Of a stretch of DNA of 64,000 nt, positions 25,575-39,124 are shown one piece after another (within the stretch, counting starts at the first letter, position 1; each line of letters starts with the position of its first letter). A program made the translations under genes and the position numbers. The notes under the pieces were generated by a model, which saw nothing but the letters and a program-made list of their open reading frames with translations, searched no databases and was not told the DNA's origin. Where the stretch lies: NCBI RefSeq assembly GCF_000226095.1, contig NC_016473.1:5084001-5148000 (forward strand), read 5' to 3'. The DNA comes from Thermothelomyces thermophilus ATCC 42464 (Eukaryota > Ascomycota > Sordariomycetes > Sordariales > Chaetomiaceae).

Positions 25575-28500
25575 TGTGGCCGGAAGGGAGAACTCATTGG
25601 CAAATTGAGATTCGATGGTGATGCTGTATTCACTGGTCGACTCGACCCAAAAGACGATAACAGATGGTAGCTGCCAATGAGGTCGGGTGATCGAGAAGCG
25701 AGTGAGGAGGGAATTGAGTTATCGATAAGCCAACAACCCCTAACTTAACCCAATTAAAATTAGCGTAGGGCGCTTAGCGTTACTTTCCGTTCCAACCTTA
25801 TCTTGCGCCTCGGCATCGGGCCGAGCCACGCGATCTGCACTGTGCACCCGACCGAGGAAGAAAAACTTCCCTGGAGGCTGCTGCTGTAATCTGTACTCCG
25901 TATGTACAGTACTTCGTCGTCTTTCGGACATGTTCGACTTGACTGCATCAGCTGAGATGCGCACACAAGAATGTTTGCATCGCTTACCCCGCAAACACGC
26001 CTGACGAAAGGTTGCAATGTGTAATTAAAAGCACTGGCATTGGGAAAAGTTGCTCGTCTTTTCACTTGATCCGGCTATGCACATCGACGGGGACCCTGTG
26101 TGCTCCCTAGTGGAAAGAATTAAAAACCTAATGAATCAATCCGTACAGCTCATGAGGGCTTAAAGTGTCTACAAAGAACAACCACGTCCTATAAGGACAT
26201 TATTCCTAGCACGTTTTCACTTTGCTTCTAATTAGGTGCTCCGCCTCCGTCTTTTGCTTGCCAGTTTTCTGATTTACGGGAAAATATTTGTACGCCGACA
26301 GCGGTACACCAAAAACCCGAGCGTTCCAGCAGGAAGTTTTGCGCCGGCAAAAACAAAAAACAAAACAAAACAAAAAAAAATCCAAACCGCCGGTTTGAGT
26401 CTCTAAGCCGGAAGCGGAGAGTACGCAGACTGTCGGCGGGGTCAATTCATTCTCCGAGATAGTTACGTGGTGTCTCCGGGGGATGCCACGTTGGACAAGC
26501 GGTGCCCGGGCCCAGCATACGGATGGCCGAGGTCCGTGGGACGTCTTGACCGAAAGTTCATCCTACCCACAACGGCTTCGTTCTAGATTCAAGGTGTCCG
26601 GCGGCAATGTGCAGTCAGGCGAAGAGGCGGAACCCGGCGTCGACGAGGGTCTCGATGGAGCCGTTGGGTGTACGTAATTATGCAAGCAGAGTGGATGCCG
26701 CTCGAGAGGCCTGTCAACTGGAGCTGATGCGGACGCATTCCCGTCTGTAGCTTCGGTGTGTTGCTCATTTTCCCTTGTTCTCTTCCTTCCCTCATCTTTT
26801 CTTTTCTGTCCATGACGATTATTGTTATTATTGTTCCAATGAATGAGGGACGAGGGTGCAGGGATTGTTGCTGATCCCCAATGGCGGTCAAGAGGGCATG
26901 CTGCCAGAGCTGTGAGTCCGACGTTCAAGTATCGATTTTGGTGGTTACACCAAAACATTAGATACCTTACAACTTTACTCTGTCTGTCCAGAAAACTCGT
27001 ACAAGACCCCATCTTTATTTGTACGAGCGTTGTAATACCGAAGGCAGTGACTTGCTAGTTTGGAAAGATGCCACGTTTGTTGACTGATTCCGCACTTCTA
27101 TAGGTTTCCGTGCTCCAGGGGTTGGGCATAATTAATAATGAGGAGGGCGAAGCAAGACGCGTCATCGAATTATAGGTAGGCATTGGCATGCTACCATGGT
27201 TTGTGCCGCTGACGCTGCGATTAACCACAGCTTCTGTCGACTTTGACGGGGGAACCGCGGGCAGAGGTCAGAACTGTCCTGATCATGAGCCGCCAACGTT
27301 TGATTAATTAGACGTCTAGGTGGGTAGGCGAGGGCGAATGGGGATGGCATAGCCAAGCTTAACTGTTTTATTTCGGATCATTTTTACATTTAAGGTGGAC
27401 AAGCGGCAGCTCGCTGGTTACATATACACACAGAGCACATGCTCCAGAGGTACTGTACGAAGCTGAATTGCCCGTGAGCCAATAGGTATATTAACAGCAG
27501 CGGGAAGCTCTCGCTCTGATACTACGGCCGCATGTACTCGAGGAGCGTTGTATTATCAGGGGACACCGCTGTCTGTTCTGCACCACCAGGTGGCCATGCC
27601 AATAGGGCGGGTCCCTGCTGCCCAAGGGCCCGCGAGGCCTTTTCATGTGTTCTCAACGGTTGAAATGTTTCCCGTATTGTATTGAAGAATTGAAAGAGCA
27701 CCTAGATCGTTGAGGTTTGGGATAATTACAGATAACTAGCCTCTTATCTAACCGCAATTCAGAAATGGCGCCCATCCCTGCGTAGCGCCGAAGTGATGGC
27801 AACCTGAAAGCTTTCGCCTTTATAACAGATAATCAGGGTACATACAAGGAACATGCTGCTGAGTGTCCTGGTAGTGAATGCACTCGTGATTTGATATGAT
27901 TGGCAATAGTTGACCGCGTCTAATACTCGGTAATTACTCCGTACCTGTAAGGATTAATTATATAGCTCCCTGCAGGTCTAAGTCCATGGCTCTCTTGGCT
28001 GCTTTGATGGCACAAACCAAGCTTGACCTAATGTATGCACGGAATACGGATCCGTACAGAGTAACGTCCGTACATGCATACCATTCATACCAGATACCTT
28101 GTTAGGCAGCGTGCGTTAGCTTCGGGTACCTTCTGTGGAGCGTGCACTTCCTAGTACGGATAAAATGCAAATAAATGCATGGGTCGATCTTGATGAAGTA
28201 CGGAGTCCGGAGCATTCCGTACCTTTTTCGCGTCGATCGCACTGGCGCGGCCATGTCGCAGCCCCCTGCACTGCGGGGCACCAAGGGCCCAGCCTCTCAG
28301 ATTTGCGTCGCCCCGGCGCAATGCCCAGCCACCCCATCCCACCCACTGCGAATGCGAGCCAACCCTTGGCATACCCGTCAACCTTGGCGCGCATCCGCTC
28401 GCTCTCGATTGGATCCGGCTCCATCTGCATCGCTGCGCACCCGGCGAACGAGGCGAAAGGTGCTGCGGAAAACGAATTTGTGCCTCGTAATTTTTGTTTC

Positions 28501-28798
28501 CTTGAGCGGCGCAGATTCCTGTCGCTTCTACCTGCTCCTGCTCCTTTTTTTTGTTGTTGTCCTCGGCTTACATTGACATCCTCTTCTTTGCTTGCTGAGC
28601 CGACTCTTTTGTTCGACTTTGTTCCAAGTCCAGCTGAGCGAGACTTGGCGGGGTAACCTTGCTGCTTGGACAAACAAAAGGGCCCCGGCTTTCAAGTAAA
28701 CAATCGAGTTCCTTGTTTGACGACCCTTCGACACCCGGCCTTCTTTTAAAACGCCGCGATCAGACCATGGTGTAGTCCCGCACACTTACTCGGACAAA
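25575..28798. other. Long intergenic region, divergent promoters
   Basis: 3.2 kb between the TMEM234-like gene and the C2-domain gene. The stretch 27.0-28.1 kb is moderately AT-rich with many CCGTAC/GTACGG strings and a palindromic ACGGATCCGT (28042-28055 region). Open frames around 28.1-28.7 kb on both strands overlap each other and look like chance frames in a GC-rich promoter. No RNA gene seen. Confidence 0.45.
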
Positions 28799-31700
28799 AT
28801 GACGACCAAGGCGAAGGCGCTTGCCCTCAATGGCATGCACACCGCCGGCATCTTCTCCGATATGAGCTTCGACGGGCCCGAGATTGGCACCCTGGTGCTC
28901 GTCATCGATCGTGCGAAGAACCTGCCCAACCGCAAAACCATTGGGAAGCAAGATCCCTACTGTGCCGCTCGTCTGGGAAAGGAGGCGAAGAAGACGACAA
29001 CAGACATCCGCGGAGGCCAGACTCCTCGGTGGTAAGTGGCCAATTGACTCGTCTTCCCCGCCCCTCCTCCGGCCCCGACCCGACCGACTGAGCGATTGCA
29101 GGGATCAGGAACTCCGGTTTACCGTCCATGACTCGCCCGACTACTACCAGATCAAGGTCTCGGTATTCAACGACGACAAGAAGACGGAGCTGATCGGAGA
29201 GGCGTGGATCGACCTGCGGGACATTGTGGTGCCGGGAGGAGGACAGAGTGATAAGTGGCACCAGCTAGGATATAAGGGCAAATACGCCGGCGAGGTGCGC
29301 ATCGAGATCACGTACTACGACAGTCGTCCCAAGCCCGAGAAGCCGGCAGCCAAGGCAAAACCCCCCCCTCCGGCCGAGGCCGAAGCGAACCCTACGGCCG
29401 CCGCTGCCGGGCCTCGGTCGGTGCCCAAGCGCCGCCCATTGCCCTCCGATCCCGTCACGGGGAAGCCTCCCGCTCCCCCCCAGCCTGCTCCGGAACAAGT
29501 GGAAACGCCCCCTCGCCCTCAGCCGAACCCGGCACCGGTCCCTCATCAACAGGCCGAGTACAACCCGGCGCCAGCGCCGGTCCACCAGCACTACCAGCAG
29601 CCGGATCAGGTCAGAGAGCTGGGGACCCCGTCACGTCGGGCTGACGCCCCCAGTCAGCAGTACAGGACTCCCGAGAGGCACGAGCCGTACGCGGCACAGC
29701 ACAACCAAGCCTACAACAGCCCACACCGTCAGCAGCCGGGACCCGACCGCCGTGAATCGTACGATATTCCACAGATCAGCGACCCGAGAGCTGCCGACGA
29801 CGACAGGCCGCCCCCGCCGCCTGCCCATCGGAGCAGGACTGGTAGCAACCCACCGGCGAGCAACTCGTTCCAGGCGACGCCGCCGACCATGCACCAGGAT
29901 GTCCTGAGAAGCGAAGCCCACCGGAATTCCGTCTCTGGAAGCTATCCCGGCCGGCCTACATACAAGGCCGTCGATTCTGCCCCGGCAGCTCTCCCCAGTA
30001 ATCAGTATGCCAACGTGGACCAAGGTCCCCCCGCCCGGTCCTACTCTTACGATCCGCCCTACGAGCCCAACAGGACGATGCAGGCCACGGTCGAAGATGT
30101 ACCCGAGTCCCCGGAATCGACGAACAGAAGAACCTCGGGCCGCTGGCCGCAGCCGCAGCCGCAGCCGCAGTCGCAGTCGCAGCCACACCTCTACCGGGAC
30201 TACGACATGGATGCCAGCCCTGCGCCGCTCAATCTCTCGGGACGGGGCAGCAGTGAGTCAGCAAGATACCCGCCAGAGCCCAGGTACCAGGCGAATTCGA
30301 ATGGGTACCCGATGGTGGCGCCCGAGATTCCCCAGAGGGAGTCGCCAGACTATGCGCCAAACTATGGCCGGCACTCTGAGCCTTCCCTGCCGTTACACAG
30401 GTCCAACCCTGAGCAGAGGCTCGTCGTCACCTACCGGGGTGACGCGGACGAGGGGGCGAATGACTATCCGGTGCCTCCCGTACCGGCGTCCCTAGTCCCG
30501 GGTATCGACCCGAACATTTCCCAGGAAGTATCAGAGCGGATCAACCAAGACCGGAGGCAGCCGAACCAGATACGGGGTGCCTCACAGCAAGCCATGGTCG
30601 ATACGCCGCCGCGGGGGAGGTCCATGAACGACAGATATGGCAACGACCCTTCCTCTACGCCGCACAGTGCACCGCCCACCCAGAATAGGAGCCCCATCGT
30701 GTATACCAACGGGCCGTCGACGTCGAGCGTCAACGTGGTCATCAAGTCGCGGGCCTACTCCCCGAACCCTCCGCGAGATCCAAGCCCGAACCCGCACCAG
30801 CAGCATACTATCCGCCGCAAGTCAATCAGCCCGCGACCCCCAGTGGAAAACGAGCGCCGCCTCTCCGGAGTTCCCTTCAGTCCCGACTCGTACGACGCCC
30901 TCAACCCCAATGCTTCCTCGGCTGCCCTCAAGGACGCCGCATCCTCGCGCCCCGACTACAGGGAAGAAACGGGCAAAATCATCTCTCACGACGGGCGCGA
31001 AATCGACCCTTCGGACCATCTGCCAATGGAGAGCTGGGCACCCGAGCCGGAGCCGAAACAGCCTACCTCAACAACCGCGTCCGCCCCGTCCCGGCCTTCC
31101 CTGTCAGGCCCACATCCTGTTCCGGCCTCGGGCCGTCGCCCCCTGCGCATCGCAGGCCGACCGCATTCCATGCTCCCGACCGCCGGGTCCTCTTCATCAG
31201 GCGTCACCTTCTCCGGCGGCATCACAGACCACGTCGAGTCCGTAACGTCCTCACAACCCGTTGCCTCCTCGACGGGGCGAAGCCGCCTGCAGAAAAAAGC
31301 CGCCTACCGGCAATCTACGTCGACGTTCACACCCGTGATGTCGGGCGCTAACGGGCCTGGCCCCGGACCCAGTTCTGCGCCTAGTGTCATACGGAAGAGC
31401 AATAGCGGCGAAGCGCTGCATCAGGATACCTCGTTTACCGCGCCGCGGCCGGGCGGGATCCCCCGCGGTTCCACGTTTGACTACGTCATCGACGGCGCCG
31501 CTACCGATAACCACGCGTCGCCGCATCACGGTCATGGCACTTCGGGGGTATACGGCACCTCCCCGGGCAGTCAGCGTGACTTGCACGGCCGGAGGAGCCA
31601 CAGCAGGGGTCACAGCCCAGCCCGTGGCTACGAACGCGGATACGACGGATCCGGACATCTTCATCAGTACAGCAGGAGCGCCGGCAGCATCAACGGGTTC

Positions 31701-32126
31701 TCGGCCCCGGCATCGACCTCGGCGCCGCCGCCGCCGCCCATCCCGGCCAAGGTCCCGCTCGCGCTGCCTCCTGCGTCGTCGTCGTCGTCGTCGTCGCCGC
31801 CGCTGGGGAGCTCGCCTGGCAGCGCTGGCGGGATGAGCGGGGCGCTGCAGCTGCACAGCAGCAGCGCCGCCAGGAGGGCGGGGAGCGGGATGGAGGACGG
31901 AAGCGGGTATGCAGGTCATGGGTACCACCACCAGGACGGATATGGGTACGGTGTGCACGGAGGAGGAGGAGGAGGAGGAGGAGGGTGGTCGTTGTCGCTG
32001 GAGGAGGAGCTGAGGCAGATCGATATCGGGACGGGCCGGTCGAGCCGCAAGCATAACGCTGCCGGGTACGGCGCCGGCGGGAGGCAGGGATACGGGACCG
32101 TTTATGGACAACAAGGGGGGTATTGA
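28799..32126 (+). CDS. C2-domain cytokinesis protein, Fic1/Inn1-like
   Basis: Two exons, 28799-29031 and 29102-32126; the intron (GTAAGT..GCAG) splits the Trp codon of TPRW|DQELRF. The product has 1085 residues. An N-terminal C2 domain covers about residues 25-150 (GTLVLVIDRAKNLPNRK, GKQDPYC, WDQELRFTV, then the GEVRIEITYYDSRP end). The rest is a very long Pro/Gln/Ser-rich disordered region with many PxxP motifs. Yeast Inn1 and fission yeast Fic1 share this plan: the C2 domain acts at the ingressing membrane of the contractile ring and the PxxP tail binds SH3 proteins such as Cyk3, Imp2 or Hof1. Filamentous fungal members are longer, as here. Role at septation is inferred from those relatives. 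Glycine and serine repeats near the C-terminus are encoded by GGA and TCG microsatellites. Confidence 0.87.
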
Positions 32127-33163
32127 GCCGGGCTATGGAGTAAAAGTAAGGTAGTTCGATTGGAGGATATGAGGATATAAACGGGCTGGGCTTGGGATGG
32201 GAGCATGATCTGAAACTCGGGAAGGTAGGTGGTAGGTCTGGCATTGGATCAGGAGGAGAAACTGGCGGTTGGCTCGGTTGGCCGCGGGCAAATTGAGACG
32301 GGAATGGACGGGATGGGCATGCTTTGCGGGGATGATGGGTGGTGATGGCGTTTTGTATAACAGGTTGCAGTTCCATTTCTCTTCCCTTCTCAACGGCTCG
32401 GCGCTTCTTCTTTGCTGTTCGAGTTGGTGTATCGAAACGGAGAGAGTATATACACGAGCGTCCATATTTTGTACCTTTTTTTTAGGTACTATAGCTATTT
32501 CCAAAGCTAGATTGACAAGTTTCCAGCGTGTTCCTGTGTCGGTTGAGTGAGCCTTCGCCGCGACGACACCTGTTACAGGTTCAGAAAGGGCTGGCCTTGA
32601 GAACGGCCGTCTCGGGGCGGCTCGGAAGTTCCCACCTCGCGCTGCGGCAGCATAGGCGCCGAAACCCCCAGCGACCATGTACTGTACATATGTATGTACA
32701 TTCTTCGATTACGAGTTTAGACAACACGGCTTGTGCATACGCATAAAAAGCGGGACGTGTAAGAGCTAGCGGCACTCGTTCCTCTTAGACCTTGTTCAAA
32801 CAATTGATGATGTTGTATTCGCCGGATGACGGTGACTAACAACCTCTCTTCCAGAAGACCAAGTCAAAAAGCAATAAATAAGACAAAAAAAAGCCAAGCC
32901 TTTTTTCTCTCCGACACAACGCCAAACCGAGAAGAAGAACGCCCGCCCATTTCCCCAGTATCCCATCATCATCACTACCAGCCCCCCTCATTGAGTAACA
33001 GAGAAGGTATCCCGACCATAAGCGGATAACAAGCGTTTCTGGGCTTCAAAGGTCATTCCAAAAAGTGAGGAACATAAACACCAACGCCAAAAAGTAATGC
33101 GATACCGGGTGTGAGTAAGCTGACGAGAGAAGAAGAAGAAGAAAAAGCCCATGGGGGTCGACG
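32127..33163. other. Intergenic region between convergent genes
   Basis: 3' flanks of the C2-domain gene and the DUF3455 gene. GTACATATGTATGTAC (32685-32701 region) is a near-perfect palindrome. No gene seen. Confidence 0.5.
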
Positions 33164-34024
33164 TTATCCGTAAAACCAGTAAAAGGCCGTGTACGGGATG
33201 CTCTGCACGCCTTCGCCCGCGACCGAGCAGCTCTGGGGGTTTCCGCCGGCGGTGACGACGCGGAAGACGGAGGCGACGCCGCGGGAGCCGCCCCGGCCGT
33301 CGTCGTCGAGCCTGAGCCAGGGGACGGCGCCGGTGCCGAGGACGCCCTTGTCGGCGGTCGCGGGCGCGCTCTTGCTGTCGACCTTGGCGACGGCGGCGCG
33401 GAGACCCCCCCCCCCCCCCCCCGCCGCGGCGGCGGAGAGGTCAAAGGTCGGGACCCCCTCGATGTCGAAGTAGTGGTGTCCCAGGAACCGGGCCGCCGCG
33501 GGCAGCCCGCGCAGGCGCAGGCGCAGGTCGGCGGCCGGGTTCCTGGGGAACGGCGCGACCGGGTCGGCGCCGAACTGGGAGCCGGCTAGCTTGTTGAGCG
33601 GGAGAGGCTGCTCCCACAGCGCCCTGGACGGCAGGCTGTCCCAGAGATGCTTCCGGATGCCGGTCCGCTTCGTCCCGGGGTAGAAGCTCGTGACGTCGTA
33701 GAGCACGGCGACGGCGCCGGCCGCGATGCTGTCGCCGGTGGTCGACCCGCAGCTGTAGTTCTGGATGCCGTGGCCGACCGCGATCTTCTTGACGACTAGG
33801 TTGTCGGCGGGGGGGACGAGGTCGGGCGCGCCTGGGGCTCTGGATTAGCCGACCGAATCGCGCCAGTGCATTTTTTTTTGTCCTGTGGTGGGAGACTTAC
33901 CGCCTCCGATGCTGGGGAGGGTGTAGTTGACGGTCGAGTTCGGGGGGTCCGGTGGTGGGCACGGAGGCGCAGCGGATACAACTGCCGCCAAGGCGACGAA
34001 GAGGAATGTTCTTGTCGAGACCAT
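33164..34024 (-). CDS. Secreted DUF3455-family protein
   Basis: Two exons on the minus strand, 34024-33901 and 33831-33164, give 263 residues. The first ~19 residues (MVSTRTFLFVALAAVVSA) are a clear signal peptide. The mature part carries KKIAVGHGIQNYSC, the hallmark of DUF3455 proteins, then a VLYDVTSFYP segment and the C-terminal motif NPQSCSVAGEGVQSIPYTAFYWFYG. Fungal members are often mislabelled malate dehydrogenase; no such activity can be claimed and the function is unknown, though many are abundant secreted proteins. Intron acceptor choice: CAG ending at 33832 keeps frame; an upstream CAG ending at 33840 would not. An 18-C run at 33405-33422 encodes six glycines and is a likely place for replication slippage or sequencing error. 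Four or more cysteines suggest disulphides. Confidence 0.85.
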
Positions 34025-36590
34025 GATGCCGGAGACTGGTGTTTGTTCTGGAAGTTGGGAGAGGGTTGGGGTGGCGAAGAGACGTAGAAGGAGAGCGTTG
34101 TTCAACACCTCGAAAGGTCGTTTCTAGGGAACTGGATGGCCGGCAAAGGAAGGGGAAGGAGGAGAGGATAGGACGGTTGTTGAGCTGAGTCGAGTGTGTG
34201 ATGATGATGATGATGGGGTGAGGCTGGTGGGATGACAGAGGTCTTATATCTTCTTTGTCTCAAGGGATAAGGCGGACTTCGGGAGAGGCGACAGATGGAG
34301 ATCCAAAGGACCCCCAAACAAGCTAGTGGTGGCTTGCAGGATGAAGCCCCCAACACCGGCTTCAGACCAGGAGGTTGAAGGGCTGACCAGGATCGGCAAG
34401 GTTGAACAGCGGCAGGAGGGGGCTGGAGCAGGAAGTCAAAGAGCTTGCAAGGAGGATTCCGCAGTGCCCACTGGCACTGTAGGGTTCTATCCCGCACGAG
34501 GGCAAAAGGCACCGGAGCCATAGTCAAGACAGGGGAGGGAACAAAACAAAGAAGCATGCCCCTGTCATGTCATCCAATGTAGTGGTACCCTGAGACCTCG
34601 CAGACACTTGCGTGGGACAAGGCATATCAGAGCCACGAGAGAAGCGTTTGCCCGGTCAGAGCGCAAACGGAGCAGATCCTGCCGGCCGAACTGAGCTGGG
34701 TGATAGACGGGGAGAAAGACGCAGAGGTAACGGGGGCGGGAGCGGCACGGCCCCCAAAGGACGTATCAAGCAATGAATGCAAGTACATACTTGCAGCTAT
34801 ACATACTTCGGTTGAAGACGAAACCCTTCCCCCGTTTGCCGGGACGCAGGGGACCCTGGTTCGACGGGCGGCTGGGGAGGGCAGCCTTTTATTCCGTACA
34901 CTGCCTCATCTGGCTAGAGAATGTAGTGTACGGAATATTGTACATACAGAGAGGTGTGTATGTACATACATACATACCTTGTGTCGAGGCACCAGGCCCT
35001 GGAAGGTTGCTGCACCGTCTGGGGCTGCAGGGACCGGGCGACTGTGGCGGGGCGGGTGGACATTGCAAGGGGTGCTCAGCAATGTATCTCCCCCGCGTGT
35101 ATGCATGTATGCATGTATGTACTGTACATACAGTACTTCGTGCATACTCTAAACCATGTATCGTTCGGGGAGCGCCGCGGCCAGAACGGGCAGAAGGAGC
35201 GCACGAAAACTGCGTTGGGATTTGTTTTAGGGAGAGAAAGCTGCAGTTTCGCTTTGCGTGATGCGGCTGCACAGAGACCCGGTTGAGCTCCGTGTTCCCT
35301 TGTATGCGGGGGATGGATAGCGAGTGGTTGCTAACCGCTTTGTCTCGCTGCCGAATACCCGTTCTCAGGCGCTTTTGCCGTCGTCTCAGGTGGACAAGCT
35401 GCTCAACATTCAACCGAGATGTTTGCTAAAGGGGTCGCCGTAAGGGTCGGGAGATTCTCGATTCGTGGCTAAGGTCTCATAGAATTTGCGGTACTGTTGC
35501 GGCGGTGAACCATCATCTCGGCCGTGGCTTGCTGGAGGGCTGTCATCGCCCATGGCGCCGGGTGCTGAACGCAGGACGCTGTGGGATGGACCATTGGTGG
35601 TGGGAGGATGGACTGGCCTCTCGTGGTTAAGTCGTTGGTGAAGTGCGCGGCTAACAGAGTGTATGTCGGACTCCTGGACTTGGCGGCCACTGAACTGGCA
35701 GACGGAGAAAGAGGTGCAATTCGGTACTTGAAACGCGGCCCCAGCTCTGTAGTGGAAAAGTATTTTTTTTTTTTTTTTGATATTTCCGCAGTTTCCTGGA
35801 ATCCAATTGCAGCTTCCAGGTCGGTTGCAATTGACACCACGACTGCCCCGAACTTGGCAGGCAGGTATGTGGTGTGCAGGCACAGACCCGTCCCTACAGA
35901 ATATGAGACGAGACGATCCGCTAAGATATGGACCGTGCTGCTGACAGGAGGCCTGCCTGCAGTTGCCCGAGACGAGTTCTTGTGCAGGAAGGAGCCGCGC
36001 CAAAGCCCCCTCGGCCTGCCAAATTGTGTTTTTTAATTTCGCGGCTCCAGCTTAACAAATCGAACGCTCTCAATGCCGCAGAATGGGCTCTGGAACACAT
36101 ATAAGGTACGCTATCCGTGCACAACATTGATGGTCGCCCTGCGTGTTTCATCGTCTCAGAGCTTACGATCTCCCGTGAGCTAGAATGCTTGGCACACATG
36201 AGATGACACAAGAGATCTGGGCCCTTGCTTGCATCGGGGGGATAATCATCGAATCTTGCTAGTCAACTTGAACCAACCACCCACTTGCACCTCATTGCAA
36301 CGTGGACTTCCGATCCTCAGCCTTGCATCGCTACCGTGGTCCAAGTGCCCATGTTGGTGCTGTTGGCCCGGGCGCAACCGAGATCTTGGACGTGATCGAT
36401 CAACATTTACATTGCTCAGATGAGTTAGTCGACTGGGACTTACCAGTTCAACCACATGGAGGGCTCCCACGCCATCCCCAAGTCTTGGCTTGCAGAACAA
36501 TTGCCTTTGACAGGAAGGAAACCCGAGGTTCGCACGTGGCAGAGATCGCTGGTCACAGCAGCCCATGCAGCTGTGTGGACACGTGTACGT
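34025..36590. other. Gene-poor region
   Basis: No gene that I can support. It has ATGATG microsatellite (34198-34216), clusters of GTACATAC/TATG repeats (34775-34990 and 35095-35140, the latter with the near-palindrome ATGTACTGTACATACAGTAC) and a T-run at 35763-35779. Confidence 0.45.
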
Positions 36591-36596
36591 ATGTAT

Positions 36597-36827
36597 GTAT
36601 GTACGGATGTCGCTACCAAAAGAACTGGCTCACCGCTTTTGCGCACGAACCATGCAACGTCGCTAAAGTTACAGAAGGTCAAGTCGCTAACACAAATCTA
36701 CAGCGCTTCTGCTATAGCGGTTTTAGTGGCTTGACCCACTATACTTCAAATTGCGCACAGCGCCTTCATTCTGCCGGCCAAATTTGGCGGTGAGCCAATT
36801 CTTCTGGTACCGACGTCCGTACATACG
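36597..36827. repeat. 231-bp foldback (inverted-repeat) element
   Basis: The 40 bases at 36597-36636 pair with 36788-36827 in inverted orientation with four mismatches; both arms contain GTATGTACGGA at the outer end and TGGCTCACCGC at the inner end. The loop is about 151 bases and has no coding potential. This is the size and form of a MITE or foldback remnant. No convincing target-site duplication was seen, since both flanks are TATG/GTAC-rich. Confidence 0.55.
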
Positions 36828-39124
36828 AGTTGTCGGTTAGCTGCTGCTTGGATCCTTGGATCAGCGGCAAATCCCCTCTTGTCGCTCGATGGCGTTGTGT
36901 TGGGGCCGCGGGATCCTCGTCTCCTCAGCGCGGGTGGTGACAACCAACGCGCATTCCGTGGGGGGGAAGACGACACAGGATTGGTTCCTTGACGCGACTA
37001 ACGACCTTACCCGCCGGTTGTTTGCCTTTTTTTTATTTTTTATTATTTATTTATTTATTTTTTTTTTTTGCGCTTCCTTGATACCTGCCGATCGCTTGTT
37101 TTGTGTGTAATGGACTAGCCGGCTCTCACAGCCCCGCAGCCAGAAGTTCCATGCCCTTCGACTGCGGACGACTGACTGCGCTCTCTCTGTGTGATTCCGC
37201 CCCGGGGATGCCCTGACGGCATGGCATTGCTTGGTGCTGCCACTCAGTTGCAGCGCTGCATGTCTCTGTTGCTGACATGATGAGCCGCTTCTGCAGCAGT
37301 TCTGCCGTCGTCATCGGGACCCATGGGTGAGCAGACGCGAAAGCAACGGACTGGGATGCAAACGGGGTTGTTGAAAGGAGTCCCACCTATACGGATATTC
37401 ATTTTACGGGCCGGATCCGTCCACGGAGTCTCCATCAAGTATAAGCGTGCTTGTTTAACCCGGTGCCAAACGAGATGCCCACGGCACGGTACAGTTGCTT
37501 TCCATGATCGGCATCCAGGCTATCTCTAACCGCGGTCCCATGGATGACCCACCCGGTCAGACGTTCGCCTAGAAACGAGAGCCTACACCGAGGCGCCGGA
37601 GCCGAGCGTCGATGCGGTTGGTTCTTACCAATGCTGCGTCCCACTCTCGATCTTTCGACAAACGACCGAACCGACGCTAGCATGCGGGCTTGATGTGGCT
37701 TCTGCGGGACCGTATTCCGTGCAGCAAGCTAAATCCTCCCGGAATATTAAACGCGATGTATACAATGTACTGGTACTTGGGGTGGGGGTGGGCCGCGTGG
37801 GAAAACGGAGCGCTAATTCGGCAGTGAGGGTTTCCATACGGCGGCAGAAGGGACCTTTCCGGCTGCAGAAGCAGGCTGCAACGCGACACTTACCTACGTG
37901 GCGTGGGGCGGTTTGTCCGGTTGACTGGATGTTGGTGTGTGTTGAGTGAGTGACTGGTGGCGCATGCCGCCGCAAAGGTTTCTGGAACTTGTCATTTGTT
38001 CGCTCGGTTTGCTTGCTTCTCCTTCCACTTTTCCGGAACGAACCAGGCGATCAAGGAGACTCGCAGCGTCTACTGGTTGCTTGGTATTGGACAGCGGGCA
38101 GCGGGCAGCGGGCAGCGAGCGGCGCCTGACACCCTAGGCCAGGCTGTCAGATGGTGGATTTGCGTGCGGTGGTTTCCATTTCGTCGCCGCTGACAGGTTC
38201 TGCTGGTAGGTTGATGTTGGTGGAAGAGGAGTCGGGAGGACCTGATAGTGGTGGCTTGGGTTAATTACGTTGATGCTCGCCATTGGTGCCCAGAGGGCAT
38301 CTCGACCGTTGGCTTCGAATGGCCGCTCTTGGGATGATGGAGAAAAGAGCATTCGCCTCTGAAGTCCAGATTGTTGAAGTAGCTCGCCCCGGTCTTGCTG
38401 ATGTGGCCGCCGTGTTGGTGATACCGGGCTTAATTCGGTCAGGTGGATGGACTTCGCCATGGGGCTCTCAGGGCCATCATGGCTTGTGACATTAGTTTTC
38501 ATTCGAGGCTGTGTTTTGTTTTCGTGTTTTCCCTGTTAGCCTTGTACCATTACTAGGTGGATTTGATGTCGTCCGCTAGAGTTGTCTCTGATGGTTGCTC
38601 ATGCAAAAAACGATGGCGGGTTTGGGACCGCCTGCGGTCGTTGGACCCCGCACAGCCGATAACGTAAGTTAGTTACCTGCGCTTTGACATTCGAGGGCTG
38701 ATGGAGCCGGAGACGCCTGCCTAGCCGCAGGTAATTATAAATCCGATCCAAGCCGTTTCTTAGCTAGAGTAATTTGCTGCTTCCACGAAACCTTCCGATT
38801 CATTCGCCCGCGACACTCTAATACCCAAGAAGGAGACATGAAGAGGCCTTTTGTGTCAGAGCGCACGCTGCCTAGGTACCCGTAATTAATGACCGAGAAG
38901 GAGATGTGGGTTGATGAGCTGCACCGGACCAGCCCTATGACTACAGGCGGCGTAATTTCCAGGCCTATCCAAGGCTATTATAGATCCATCGAAAATTACA
39001 TAGCGAAACATCAAACAAGCACGATATCCACAGGCCGTATATTATCCGTGCTCCTCAAAGCCTCGCCATACATGTACCCGTGCACAAACGCATCGCCAAC
39101 GAGCAGCAAAACAGCGTGCTGAAG
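36828..39124. other. Gene-poor region
   Basis: No gene supported. There is a T/A-rich patch (37026-37071), a tandem of GCGGGCA-type units (38091-38120) and an otherwise mixed composition. Small frames lack domains. Confidence 0.45.

Noticed and set aside
28116-28673. Overlapping frames on both strands upstream of the C2-domain gene
   Set aside because: They overlap each other, have no domains and lie in the promoter region.
31251-32114. Minus-strand frame opposite the C2-domain gene
   Set aside because: Ser/Arg-rich shadow of low-complexity coding repeats.
38091-38120. GCGGGCA tandem units taken at first for a CRISPR-like array
   Set aside because: Units are 7-10 bases without spacers and the genome is eukaryotic; it is a simple tandem repeat.
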